Shown here: positions 50,978 through 60,744 of the stretch, in pieces
Layout: every line of letters begins with the position of its first letter
How positions within the stretch are numbered: position 1 is the stretch's first letter
Origin: UBA7803 sp040219135
GTDB lineage: Bacteria > Pseudomonadota > Gammaproteobacteria > Pseudomonadales > Azotimanducaceae
Reading direction: 5' to 3'
Assembly (NCBI GenBank): GCA_040219135.1
Contig: JAVJTA010000017.1
Span: 496,001-560,000 of the forward strand
DNA: 64,000 nucleotides
Translations under genes and position numbers: made by a program
The notes under the pieces: generated by a model
Databases searched by the model: none
What the model was told of the DNA's origin: nothing
The model's input: only the letters and a program-made list of their open reading frames with translations

Positions 50978-53034
50978 GAGCGAATCTGGGCCTCGGCATA
51001 CCTTTCCTGCTGCTCCTGCTGCTGGGACTGATGACCTTGACGGTGCCGCCGTTCCTGCTGGACGTCTCGTTCACGTTCAACATCGCGCTCGCCATCGTCG
51101 TGCTCCTGGTCGCCGTCTACGCCATGCGCCCGCTGGATTTCGCCTCGTTTCCGACGGTGCTGCTGGTAGCGACCCTGCTGCGCCTGGCGCTCAACGTGGC
51201 GTCCACCCGGGTGGTACTGCTCGAGGGCCACGCCGGTGGCGACGCCGCCGGCAAAGTGATCCAGGCTTTCGGCGAGGTCGTGGTCGGCGGCAACTACGTC
51301 GTCGGGCTTGTCGTCTTCATCATCCTGGTGATCATCAACTTCGTCGTGGTCACCAAGGGCGCGGGTCGGATCTCCGAGGTGAGCGCGCGGTTCACCCTGG
51401 ATGCCATGCCGGGCAAGCAGATGGCGATTGACGCCGATCTCAACGCCGGCATCATCGATCAGGAGGAAGCCAAGCGGCGCCGGGTCGAGATCGGTGCGGA
51501 AGCCGACTTCTACGGTTCCATGGACGGCGCCAGCAAGTTCGTGCGTGGCGACGCCATCGCCGGAATCCTGATCCTGCTGATCAACATTGTCGGCGGCCTG
51601 ATCATCGGTATGGTCCAGCACGATCTGGATTTCTCGGCCGCGCTGCGCAACTACACGCTGCTGACCATTGGCGACGGTCTGGTGGCGCAGATCCCGTCGC
51701 TGCTGCTGTCGACTGCGGCGGCGATCATGGTCACCCGGGTGAACGGTTCCGAAGACATGGGCGCCCAGGTGATGCGCCAGCTGTTCGAGGATCCTCGGGC
51801 GCTGGCGGTATGCGGCGGAATTCTGCTCGTGCTCGGGCTGGTGCCCGGCATGCCGCACCTGGTGTTCCTCAGCCTTGCAGCGGCAGCGGTCTTCGGTGCG
51901 TACAGCATCGACCAGCGGCGGCGCGCGGCGGAGCTCGCCGACGCGGCTCCGGCGGAGTCTGTGGAGCGGCCTTCGGAAAACCTGGAAGTGGGCTGGGACG
52001 ACGTGGCGCCGGTGGACATTCTCGGCCTGGAGGTCGGCTACCGGCTGATATCGCTGGTCGACCGGGAACAGAAGGGCGATCTGCTCGAACGCATCCGCGG
52101 GGTGCGCAAGCGTCTGTCCCAGGAGCTGGGGTTCCTCGTTCCCACGGTCCACATCCGCGACAACATCAAGCTGGTCCCCAACAGCTACGTGATCACCCTG
52201 ATGGGCGTGACGGTGGGCGAGGGCGAAGTTCATCCCGGGAAGCTGCTGGCCATTGACCCCGGCGAGGTGTTCAGCGAGCTCGACGGCATTCCCACCACCG
52301 ATCCCGCGTTCGGCCTGAACGCCTACTGGATCGAGGAGGCCGTGCGCGAGGAGGCGGAGTCCCTGGGATACACGGTGGTCAATGCCAGTACGGTCATCGC
52401 CACCCATCTGAACCAGGTGATGCAGGATCATGCGGCGGAGCTGCTCGGTCACGACGAGGTCCAGCAGCTGCTCGATCTGCTCAAGGAGCACTCGCCGAAG
52501 CTGGCCGAACAGCTCGTGCCCGAGAGCATCTCGCTGTCCGGACTGCTGCGGGTGCTGCAGAACCTGCTGTCGGAGAAGATCCCGATCCGCGATCTGCGCA
52601 CCATCGCGGAGACCATTACCGAACTCGGACCGGGAAACGCCGACCGCGATCAGCTCACCGCGGCGGTGCGCACGGCGCTTGGCCGCATGATCGTGCAGAA
52701 CATCTACGGCAACGACAGCAACCTGGATGTGATCACCCTGGACCCCGAGCTCGAACGCCTGCTCACTCAGGCCAAGAAGCAGAGCAGCGCCGACGGAGTG
52801 CCGACCATAGAGCCCGGCATGATGGAAAGCCTGCAGCGCTCGGTGCGTGAGGCGGCAGAACGCCAGGAGGTCGCGGGCAAGCCGACCGTTCTGGTCGTCA
52901 GCAGCGCGATCCGCTCTCTACTCGCGCGGTTCTTCCGCATGTCGCGCCAGTTCATCCACGTGCTGGCCTACGAAGAGATTCCCGACAACAAACAGATCAC
53001 CGTCGTTTCCACCATCGGTAGGGGGACCGCCTGA
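50974..53034 (+). CDS. flhA: flagellar export gate protein FlhA
   Basis: 686 residues. Eight TM segments are expected in the first half, with the FHIPEP-family signature (RISEVSARFTLDAMPGKQMAIDADLNAG). The cytoplasmic nonamer ring domain ends RMSRQFIHVLAYEEIPDNKQITVVSTIG. It is the largest gate protein and docks chaperone-substrate complexes. TGATG overlap with flhF. Confidence 0.97.
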   Translation: MRANLGLGIPFLLLLLLGLMTLTVPPFLLDVSFTFNIALAIVVLLVAVYAMRPLDFASFPTVLLVATLLRLALNVASTRVVLLEGHAGGDAAGKVIQAFGEVVVGGNYVVGLVVFIILVIINFVVVTKGAGRISEVSARFTLDAMPGKQMAIDADLNAGIIDQEEAKRRRVEIGAEADFYGSMDGASKFVRGDAIAGILILLINIVGGLIIGMVQHDLDFSAALRNYTLLTIGDGLVAQIPSLLLSTAAAIMVTRVNGSEDMGAQVMRQLFEDPRALAVCGGILLVLGLVPGMPHLVFLSLAAAAVFGAYSIDQRRRAAELADAAPAESVERPSENLEVGWDDVAPVDILGLEVGYRLISLVDREQKGDLLERIRGVRKRLSQELGFLVPTVHIRDNIKLVPNSYVITLMGVTVGEGEVHPGKLLAIDPGEVFSELDGIPTTDPAFGLNAYWIEEAVREEAESLGYTVVNASTVIATHLNQVMQDHAAELLGHDEVQQLLDLLKEHSPKLAEQLVPESISLSGLLRVLQNLLSEKIPIRDLRTIAETITELGPGNADRDQLTAAVRTALGRMIVQNIYGNDSNLDVITLDPELERLLTQAKKQSSADGVPTIEPGMMESLQRSVREAAERQEVAGKPTVLVVSSAIRSLLARFFRMSRQFIHVLAYEEIPDNKQITVVSTIGRGTA

Positions 53035-54053
53035 TGTCAGTGAATGCACCGGATGCCTCCGATACCTCGGAGGGTGTGGCGTTCGATCCGCGTCGGCTTG
53101 GACAGCCGCTGTCCGGCAGCGAAACGCCCCCGGCGGGTCCGTCAGCGGCGCCGAAGAGCGGCCCGCGACGCTTCGTCGGCAGCAGCATCCGCGAGGTGTA
53201 CGCCCGCGTTCGCGCCGAGCTTGGCGCCGATGCGCTGATTCTCGAACAGCACAGCCGCGAAGGCCGCATCGAGGTGCTGGCCGGCACCGACGCGGCCGAC
53301 AGCCCGGCGCGCGTCGATCGGGATCGCATCATTGCCAGACTGCGGGAGATCGGTCTGGGCCACGCGGCGCTGTCGCGGCTGCCCCCGGCGCTGCACGGCT
53401 GCGCCGACGTGGAGCGCGCCATCGGCCGGCTGATTGCCTGCGCGCCGCCGCCGCAGCCGCTGTGCGGCCGCTACCGCCTGCTCGGACCGCCGGGGGCGGG
53501 CAAGACCACGGCGCTGATCAAGCTCGCCGCCGCCCGCGTGCTGCGCTACGGCCGCTTCGGGACGCTGCTGGTCGGTACCGACCGCAGCCGCCTGGCGGGC
53601 TGCGAGCAGCTGGCGACGTCGGCGGAACTGCTCGGCATCGAATACGTCGAGTGCGCCGAGCGGGCGCTCTCCGAGGTGCTCGATGAATGGCGCCACATGC
53701 AGCTGGTGCTGATCGACGCCGGCGGCAGCCGGGGCGACGCGCCGCCGCCGCCGGTTGCCGGCGTCAGCGACCTGCTCACCCTGCCGGCGGTGTGGCAGGG
53801 AGCCGCGCTGCGCCGACTGCGCCGTCAGTTTCAGGACCATCCCCTCGAGGGCCTGGTCGTCACCCAGACGGATCAGGCGGAGAGCCTGTGGGAGTGTGTC
53901 AATCTGCTGGTCGAATGGTCGGTGCCGCTGTGCTGGATCGGCCAGGGCAGCGATCTTGCCGCGGAACTCGACGCCCCCACGGACAGCACCTGCCTGCGGG
54001 CTTTGATGACGGCGTTTGACCGATCGGCCCTGGCTTCTATCTTTGCTAGATAG
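53034..54053 (+). CDS. flhF: FlhF-like SRP-type GTPase with degenerate G motifs
   Basis: 339 residues, shorter than typical FlhF (about 400-500). The N-terminal B/N region has FVGSSIREVYARVRAELGADALILEQHSREGRIEVLA. The G1 P-loop is present (LGPPGAGKTT, about 150-159). Other motifs deviate: the usual TxDTxRxxAxEQL reads GTDRSRLAGCEQLATSAELLG, DTAGR reads DAGGS, and TKLDE reads TQTDQ. GTP hydrolysis or guanine specificity may be altered. In polar flagellates FlhF sets flagellar position; flhG follows directly. Confidence 0.85.
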   Translation: MSVNAPDASDTSEGVAFDPRRLGQPLSGSETPPAGPSAAPKSGPRRFVGSSIREVYARVRAELGADALILEQHSREGRIEVLAGTDAADSPARVDRDRIIARLREIGLGHAALSRLPPALHGCADVERAIGRLIACAPPPQPLCGRYRLLGPPGAGKTTALIKLAAARVLRYGRFGTLLVGTDRSRLAGCEQLATSAELLGIEYVECAERALSEVLDEWRHMQLVLIDAGGSRGDAPPPPVAGVSDLLTLPAVWQGAALRRLRRQFQDHPLEGLVVTQTDQAESLWECVNLLVEWSVPLCWIGQGSDLAAELDAPTDSTCLRALMTAFDRSALASIFAR

Positions 54054-54065
54054 CAGGAGAATTTG

Positions 54066-54896
54066 ATGACGGTGTCTGCCACCCGGCCGGTGCGGGTCGT
54101 TGGCGTGTCCAGCGGCAAAGGTGGTGCGGGCAAAACCAACGTCTGCGTCAATCTCGGCGTGGCCCTGTCCCGGCTCGGTCAGCGGGTCACGCTGCTCGAT
54201 GCGGACCTGGGTCTGGCCAATGTCGACGTCCTGCTCGGATTGAAGCCGACCCGCACGCTGGAGCACGTGCTCGCCGGCGAGTGCTCGCTGGCCGACGTGC
54301 TCATCGAGTTGCCGAGCGGACTGCGGATCGTGCCGGCTGCGTCCGGTGTGCGCGAGATGGCGGCGCTCGGCGTGCAGGGCCAGGCTGCCATCATTTCGGC
54401 TTTCGGCGCCATCGCCGACAGCATCGACACGCTGCTGGTGGACACCGCCGCCGGTATCTCGTCCGACGTCCTCGGCTTCCTTGCCGCCACCCAGGAGGTC
54501 ATCGTGGTGGTGTGCAACGAGCCCACCTCGATCACCGACGGCTATGCCCTGATGAAGGTGCTGAACGTCAGTCATGGTATCGATCACTTCCGCGTCGTCG
54601 TGAACATGGTGGCTCCCGGCGAGCGCGGGCAGAGCGTGTTCGAGAAGCTGCAGCGGGTTACCGATCGGTTCCTCGACGTGCGCCTGGACTACACCGGCTC
54701 GATTCCCATGGACCCGCAGCTGCGTAAGGCCGTCAGCCGGCAGCGCGCCGTGACCGAAGTCTTTCCGAGCAGCGACAGCGCACGCGCTTTCGACGCGCTG
54801 GCGCGTCGGGTGGACGCCTGGCCGCCGGCCAGCGGTGCGCGTGGTCACCTGGAGTTCTTTCTCGAGAACCTGGTTGCCGAGCGCAGGGCCGGCTGA
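54066..54896 (+). CDS. flhG: FlhG/FleN, MinD-like flagellar number regulator
   Basis: A 276-residue ParA/MinD-type ATPase. Seen: the deviant Walker A SSGKGGAGKTN, the switch LLDADLGLANVDVLLGL, and TLLVDTAAGISSDVLGF. The C-terminal membrane-targeting helix region (HLEFFLENLVAERR) is present. FlhG limits flagellar number and antagonises FleQ in polar flagellates. The ATG at 54066 has AGGAGA upstream. Confidence 0.93.
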   Translation: MTVSATRPVRVVGVSSGKGGAGKTNVCVNLGVALSRLGQRVTLLDADLGLANVDVLLGLKPTRTLEHVLAGECSLADVLIELPSGLRIVPAASGVREMAALGVQGQAAIISAFGAIADSIDTLLVDTAAGISSDVLGFLAATQEVIVVVCNEPTSITDGYALMKVLNVSHGIDHFRVVVNMVAPGERGQSVFEKLQRVTDRFLDVRLDYTGSIPMDPQLRKAVSRQRAVTEVFPSSDSARAFDALARRVDAWPPASGARGHLEFFLENLVAERRAG

Positions 54897-55618
54897 TGGG
54901 AGAAGGAGCGGTGTCGGCCTACACGGCGTGTGAGCCCGGGCGTGACGATCTCGTCGCGAGCCACGCGCACCTGGTGAAACGCATTGCCTACCATCTCAAG
55001 GCACGTCTGCCGGACAGCGTTCAGCTCGACGATCTGATTCAGGCCGGCATGATCGGGCTGCTGGAAGCGCAGCAGAATTACGATGGCAGCCGCGGGGCGA
55101 ACTTCGAGACGTTTGCCAGCATCCGCATCCGCGGCGCCATGATCGACGAGGTACGCCGTGGCGACTGGACACCTCGCTCGGTGCACAAGAACGGGCGCAA
55201 GCTCGACGAGGCGATGCGCCGCGCTCAGGCGCGGCTCGGACGGCCGCCCCAGGACCGCGAGATTGCCGAGGAGCTGGGCGTGCCCATGGACGCCTACTTC
55301 GCCATGCTCGACGACTCCGTGGGCCACAAGCTGGTGAGCTTCGAGGAGACCGTCGAGGGTGGCGATGCCGTGGAATCCGGCGGCAGCGACCTCGGTGCGC
55401 TGTTCGAGTCGTCGGCATTCCGTGAGCGGCTCGCGGAAGCCATCGGCGCCCTGCCCGAGCGCGAGCAGCTGATCCTGTCGCTGTACTACGACCAGGAACT
55501 CAATCTCAAGGAAGTCGGCGCCGTCATCGGCGTCGGCGAGTCTCGCGTGAGCCAGCTCATGAGCCAGGCCACGGTGCGTCTCAGAACGCATCTCAAGGAG
55601 TGGATCGATGGCGGTTGA
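54896..55618 (+). CDS. fliA: flagellar sigma factor FliA (sigma28)
   Basis: A 240-residue sigma70-family factor with regions 2 (HLVKRIAYHLKARLPDSVQLDDLIQAGMIGLLEAQQNYDGSRGANFETFASIRIRGAMIDEVRR), 3 and 4 (LPEREQLILSLYYDQELNLKEVGAVIGVGESRVSQLMSQA). It directs late genes; matching promoters precede fliC, flgM, the second fliS and a chemoreceptor in this window. GTG 54911 after GAAGGAG is a possible alternative start giving MSAYTACEPG. Confidence 0.96.
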   Translation: MGEGAVSAYTACEPGRDDLVASHAHLVKRIAYHLKARLPDSVQLDDLIQAGMIGLLEAQQNYDGSRGANFETFASIRIRGAMIDEVRRGDWTPRSVHKNGRKLDEAMRRAQARLGRPPQDREIAEELGVPMDAYFAMLDDSVGHKLVSFEETVEGGDAVESGGSDLGALFESSAFRERLAEAIGALPEREQLILSLYYDQELNLKEVGAVIGVGESRVSQLMSQATVRLRTHLKEWIDGG

Positions 55619-56417
55619 GCGGTCCCGACTTGCTGCGAGCCGCGCGCCCCGCGCTCCGTCGGGTGGGCGCATCGACGTGCTGGCCATTGCCGGTGCCGCC
55701 CTCGGATTCCTGGCCATTATCGGGGGATCTGCGCTGGAAGGCCTGTCGGTAGCCGGTCTCGCCAATCTGCCCGCGGCCGTCATCGTTCTCGGCGGCACGT
55801 TCGGCGCGGTCGTCCTCCAGACCCCGGCTGCGACACTGCGGCGCGCGTGGAACCGTCTGCGCTGGGTGGCGACGCCGCCGCCGCTCGAACTGGAACGCCT
55901 GATCGACCGTATCGGTGACTGGTCGCGGCAGGTACGCCGGGGCGGTCTGGTGAGCCTCGAAGAGATTGCCGGGTCGGAGCGGGATCCATTCATTCGAGCC
56001 GGCATTCAGATGGTGGCCGACGGCAGTGACCTGGCCAGCATGCGTCGCACTCTGGAACTCGAGAACGACACCCGGCTCGGCACCGACCTGGCAGCCGCGC
56101 AGGTGTATCGCAGTATGGGCGGCTATGCACCGACCATCGGCATCGTCGGCGCCGTGCTCGGGCTCATTCAGGTCATGGGGCATCTCGACGATCCGGACCA
56201 GCTCGGGATCGGTATCGCCACCGCATTCATTGCGACGATCTACGGGGTCGGCAGCGCGAATCTGGTTTTTCTGCCTCTGGCGGACCGGCTGCGGGCCATC
56301 GCCGAGGGGCAGTGGCAGCGGCGCGCGATGGTGCTGGAAGGTCTCATGTGCCTGACCGAGGGCGAGCATCCGAGCCGGATCCGCGCGCGCCTCAACGGCT
56401 ATCTGTCGGGTTGGTGA
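55608..56417 (+). CDS. motC: flagellar stator protein MotC (MotA family)
   Basis: A 269-residue MotA-type protein with four TM segments. Seen: LAIAGAALGFLAIIGGSALEG, LPAAVIVLGGTFGAVVLQTP, MGGYAPTIGIVGAVLGLIQVM and LGIGIATAFIATIYGVGSANLVFLPLADRLR. It follows fliA as in Pseudomonas, where MotC pairs with MotD. It overlaps fliA by 11 bases and motD by one. Confidence 0.92.
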   Translation: MAVERSRLAASRAPRAPSGGRIDVLAIAGAALGFLAIIGGSALEGLSVAGLANLPAAVIVLGGTFGAVVLQTPAATLRRAWNRLRWVATPPPLELERLIDRIGDWSRQVRRGGLVSLEEIAGSERDPFIRAGIQMVADGSDLASMRRTLELENDTRLGTDLAAAQVYRSMGGYAPTIGIVGAVLGLIQVMGHLDDPDQLGIGIATAFIATIYGVGSANLVFLPLADRLRAIAEGQWQRRAMVLEGLMCLTEGEHPSRIRARLNGYLSGW

Positions 56418-57301
56418 TGGCGCGCCCGCCGCTGCCACGGGAGCCGGCCGGCGACGATCGCTGGCTGGTGTCCTATGCGGACTTCGTGACGCTGCTGTTC
56501 GCGTTCTTCGTGGTGATGTACGCGGTAGCCCGGAGCAATCAGGTGGAACTCGCCGAGCTCTCCCAGACCCTGTCGGCGACGTTTGCCGCCGAGCCTCGAG
56601 CGCTGCAGCCGATTCAGGTTGGCGATCCCCTGCTGGCGGCCTCGCCCCACGTCGTGGATTCCAGCGCCGACCCGGGCTATGCCGATCAGGAGCCGGGCGA
56701 CAGCCGTATCGAACCCACCGTGGACCGGCTTCAGGAACGGTTTGCCGGACTCGACGGGATCGAGACACCGCGCATGGCCAGCGACAAGGATTGGCTCGAG
56801 ATCAGCCTGCCTTCGGAACTGCTGTTTGCGCCCGGTGACGCGTCGCTGCGCCCCGATGGCGAAGCGCTGCTCGAGGAGCTCGCCGCGTTTCTCGCCGAGT
56901 TCGATAACCCGGTGACCGTCGAGGGATACACCGACAACGTGCCGGTGAATTCGTCGCGGTTTCCGTCGAACTGGGAGCTGTCGGCCTTCCGGGCCTCGGT
57001 GGTGGCCCGCTTCTTTGAGGCGCGCGGCATCGAGCGCTCGCGAATTGCCGCCGTCGGCTACGGCGAGAACCACCCGGCAGAGACCAACGCGACGCCCGGG
57101 GGCCGGGCGCGGAACCGTCGTGTGGACGTCATCGTCGCGCGCAAGGGCAACAGCGCCCGCAATCGCAACGCCGCCGAGCAGGGCAGCGCGTTTGCTCACG
57201 TCCGTCACGCCGTGCCGCTGGAGCTCGACGACGCCGTGGAACGGCGCCGCACCCCCGAAGGCGGTCTGCTGTTCAGCAACGAACCGGCGCGGTCTGAGTG
57301 A
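56417..57301 (+). CDS. motD: flagellar stator protein MotD (MotB family)
   Basis: A 294-residue protein. The N-terminal TM holds the proton-channel aspartate (WLVSYADFVTLLFAFFVVMYAVA). A plug/linker region precedes the OmpA-type peptidoglycan-binding domain (VTVEGYTDNVPVNSSRFPSNWELSAFRASVVARFFEARGI, GYGENHPAETNATPGGRARNRRVDVIV). It anchors the stator to the wall. No MotAB pair is present in the window. Confidence 0.94.
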   Translation: MARPPLPREPAGDDRWLVSYADFVTLLFAFFVVMYAVARSNQVELAELSQTLSATFAAEPRALQPIQVGDPLLAASPHVVDSSADPGYADQEPGDSRIEPTVDRLQERFAGLDGIETPRMASDKDWLEISLPSELLFAPGDASLRPDGEALLEELAAFLAEFDNPVTVEGYTDNVPVNSSRFPSNWELSAFRASVVARFFEARGIERSRIAAVGYGENHPAETNATPGGRARNRRVDVIVARKGNSARNRNAAEQGSAFAHVRHAVPLELDDAVERRRTPEGGLLFSNEPARSE

Positions 57302-57478
57302 CTGCCGGATAGCCAGAACTGTGCGCCAGGTCTTCGCCCGCGGCCGGCCGGTGGCGCAGGATGCTTCGGGTGCCGGAACGACGGGTTCCCGACGCCGCAG
57401 CCGCCGCCCGGCGCTGGCGCTTTGACGGATCTGGACTACGCTTGTCTGCAGGAGACCAACGACGTCGCGAGGTCGACC

Positions 57479-57658
57479 ATGCCAGACCGAATCACCTCCG
57501 AACCCTCCGGCATCGCTCGAGTGCGTACCGTCGCCGATCAGCGCTGGCGCGAGCGCACCGAGTCCGCCGACAACCAGCGCGACTCAAGCAAACGCCGGCC
57601 GAAACGCCGCAAGCCTGCGGAGCCCCGAAAGCGTGGAGGGATCGATGAGTTTGCCTGA
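57479..57658 (+). CDS. small very basic hypothetical protein
   Basis: A 59-residue ORF rich in Arg and Lys in its second half (RDSSKRRPKRRKPAEPRKRGG), with no TM or recognised motif. GCGAGG lies upstream of the ATG, and the stop overlaps the DUF2802 gene start by 14 bases, which supports translation. It is possibly a nucleic-acid-binding or disordered accessory protein; the function is unknown. The 177 bases between motD and this gene hold nothing else I can identify. Confidence 0.5.
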   Translation: MPDRITSEPSGIARVRTVADQRWRERTESADNQRDSSKRRPKRRKPAEPRKRGGIDEFA

Positions 57659-58058
57659 GCTGTCCGGCGCCGCGCTGCCCACGACCTGGCTGACGGTGCT
57701 CGCCCTGGCCGTCGCCGCCGGCGCGCTGCTGACGAGCTACCGGATCGCCCGTCGGTCGGCGCGGGAACGTCGTCGGATCGACGCCATGCAGCGCGATCTG
57801 CAGATATTCGCCGAGGCGTCGACGCGGGTCGCCGACAGCCTCGATCATCTGCTGCGCGGCGACGTCGAACCCGCCGGGCCCGCAGCACGGGTGACATCCT
57901 CGCGCCGCTATCTTCTGCACGAAGCGCGGGAGCGGCTCGAACGCGGTGAACCGCTGGAGACCCTGACGGCCAGCCTCGGCCTGTGTGAGGACGAACAGCG
58001 TCTGCTCGACTTCGTGCAGCGCAGCGGCAGTTTCGTCGAGCGGGTACGGGTCGCGTGA
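57645..58058 (+). CDS. DUF2802 membrane-anchored protein
   Basis: A 137-residue protein with one TM (about 13-32, WLTVLALAVAAGALLTSYRIA), a basic coiled stretch, and a C-terminal helical pair (HEARERLERGEPLETLTASLGLCEDEQRLLDFVQ) typical of DUF2802. In Pseudomonas a DUF2802 gene closes the motCD-parA-cheW region, so its position near motCD fits a motility link. The molecular role is unknown. The stop lies inside the first unit of a tandem repeat. Confidence 0.75.
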   Translation: MSLPELSGAALPTTWLTVLALAVAAGALLTSYRIARRSARERRRIDAMQRDLQIFAEASTRVADSLDHLLRGDVEPAGPAARVTSSRRYLLHEARERLERGEPLETLTASLGLCEDEQRLLDFVQRSGSFVERVRVA

Positions 58059-58109
58059 AAGGTCGCCTGAAGAGGTCGCCTGAAGGGTCGCCTGAAGGGT
58101 CGCCTGAGA
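58049..58109. repeat. five tandem 12-13-bp repeats (GGTCGCCTGAAG)
   Basis: Five head-to-tail units of GGTCGCCTGAAG or close variants at 58049, 58061, 58074, 58086 and 58098. The first overlaps the DUF2802 stop codon, and each unit carries TGA. The array fills the gap between the convergent DUF2802 gene and sufE. Slippage could change copy number without harming either gene. Confidence 0.85.
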
Positions 58110-58112
58110 CGG

Positions 58113-58571
58113 TCAGCCGCTCGCCGCGGCGCGTTCCGCGCAGCGTTCGATGGACTGCACCATGGCGCGCAGGCCGTTGCCCCGGGTCGCCGAGAGGTGG
58201 CTGAGAAGATCCAGCTCGTCGAACAGGCCGGTCATGTCGAAATCGATGATCTGACGGGGCGTCCGGCCCTGGTAGGCGGCGAGGACGATGGCAATGAGGC
58301 CGCGGACGATGTGCGCGTCGCTGTCGAGTTCGAGGTGCATGGTGCCGGTGTCCGGGTCGACCTCGGCGTGCAGCCAGACCTGGCTCTGGCAGCCGCGCAC
58401 GAGATGGTCTTCGGTCTTACGCGTTTCGTCCATGTGCGGCAGGTCTTTGCCGAGATCGATGACGAAACGGTACTTGTCCTCCCAGGAGTCGAAAAACGCG
58501 AACGACTCGCGGATGCCGTCGAGGTCCATTCCGGCGTTGGTGGTCGGCGTGCTCTCCCCCGGGGTGGCCAT
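58113..58571 (-). CDS. sufE: SufE, cysteine desulfurase sulfur acceptor
   Basis: A 152-residue SufE. The sulfur-accepting Cys61 is in LVRGCQSQVW. Other blocks are FDSWEDKYRFVIDLGKDLP and GLIAIVLAAYQGRTPRQIIDFD. It receives persulfide from SufS and passes it to SufB. It is the last gene of the suf operon, coupled to sufT by a one-base overlap. Confidence 0.94.
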   Translation of the reverse strand: MATPGESTPTTNAGMDLDGIRESFAFFDSWEDKYRFVIDLGKDLPHMDETRKTEDHLVRGCQSQVWLHAEVDPDTGTMHLELDSDAHIVRGLIAIVLAAYQGRTPRQIIDFDMTGLFDELDLLSHLSATRGNGLRAMVQSIERCAERAAASG

Positions 58572-59098
58572 CAGAACAGCCCCAGCTCGAGCTGTGCTTC
58601 CTCGGTCATCATGTCCCGGGACCAGGGCGGGTCGAACACCAGCTCGACCTCCACGCCGCGGACGTTAGGTACCTGGGAGACGCGCCGTTTGACGTCCTCC
58701 ACCAGCACCGGCCCCATGCCGCAGCCCGGGGCGGTGAGGGTCATGGTCACCAGGACCCGCCCGCCATCGACCACGTCGCAGCCGTAGATCAGACCGAGGT
58801 CGACGATGTTCACCGGAATCTCCGGGTCGTAGACGCTGGCGAGGGCGTCGTGCACCTGCTGCTCGTCCACCGTCCCGTCTGAGCGGGGTTCGAAGTTCAG
58901 CACCTGCGGCTGGAAGCCCAGCGCGTCGGCGTCGGCACCGTCGATGCGCGCCATGTTGCCGTTCACCACCACGGTGTAAGTGCCGCCGAGACTCTGGGTG
59001 AGGGTCACGAAGGTGCCGTCACGGATGGTGATGGGGTCGCCGGTGGGCACCAGGCGGGCCGGGCAGTCCCGGAGCAGCGGCACGAGGCGTCTTTCCAT
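58571..59098 (-). CDS. sufT: putative Fe-S assembly protein SufT (DUF59/MIP18)
   Basis: A 175-residue protein. The MIP18/DUF59 domain (DALASVYDPEIPVNIVDLGLIYG, then VTMTLTAPGCGMGPVLVEDVKRRV) with the conserved Cys follows an N-terminal SufT-specific region (GTFVTLTQSLGGTYTVVVNGNMARIDG). SufT assists Fe-S maturation under high demand. Codons upstream of this ATG in the same frame are antisense shadow of sufS. Confidence 0.9.
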   Translation of the reverse strand: MERRLVPLLRDCPARLVPTGDPITIRDGTFVTLTQSLGGTYTVVVNGNMARIDGADADALGFQPQVLNFEPRSDGTVDEQQVHDALASVYDPEIPVNIVDLGLIYGCDVVDGGRVLVTMTLTAPGCGMGPVLVEDVKRRVSQVPNVRGVEVELVFDPPWSRDMMTEEAQLELGLF

Positions 59099-59112
59099 AG
59101 CGCCCTCGTCAA

Positions 59113-59484
59113 TCAGCTGCCGGAGGCGACCGCGAAGCTTTCGCCGCAGCCGCAGTACGTTGCCGCGTTGGGGTTCTTGAACTTGAGGCTCGCGTTGAGT
59201 CCTTCCACGACGTAGTCGACCTCGGTGCCGCGCACCAGCGGCAGGTCGTCGTCGCGCACGTAGATGGCGACGCCGTCGCCCACCTCGCAGGCGCGATCGT
59301 CCGGGGTCGGGGCGTCGAGGTAGTCGAGCGTGTACATGTAGCCGTTGCAGCCGCTCTCCTTGACCCCGAGGCGCAGGCACGACTGCCCGGAGCGTTCGAT
59401 CTGCGTGCGCAGGTGCTCGAGCGCGGCGGCGGTGACGCTGACGGCGGGGCCAGTCTGGCGGGGGTCGAAGGTGCTGACGGTCAT
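59113..59484 (-). CDS. A-type Fe-S carrier (SufA/IscA-like)
   Basis: A 123-residue A-type carrier. The three conserved cysteines are present: Cys46 in KESGCNGYMY and Cys111/Cys113 in ATYCGCGESF. It receives and delivers clusters in the SUF pathway. It lies between sufS and sufT; whether it is closer to SufA or IscA cannot be settled by eye. Confidence 0.9.
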   Translation of the reverse strand: MTVSTFDPRQTGPAVSVTAAALEHLRTQIERSGQSCLRLGVKESGCNGYMYTLDYLDAPTPDDRACEVGDGVAIYVRDDDLPLVRGTEVDYVVEGLNASLKFKNPNAATYCGCGESFAVASGS

Positions 59485-59538
59485 CGCTTGTTCCTGTGGC
59501 TGCTCTGGTTCCCGGGGCTGCTGGTGTTCCTGGGGCTG

Positions 59539-60740
<1,202 letters not shown>

Positions 60741-60744
<4 letters not shown>

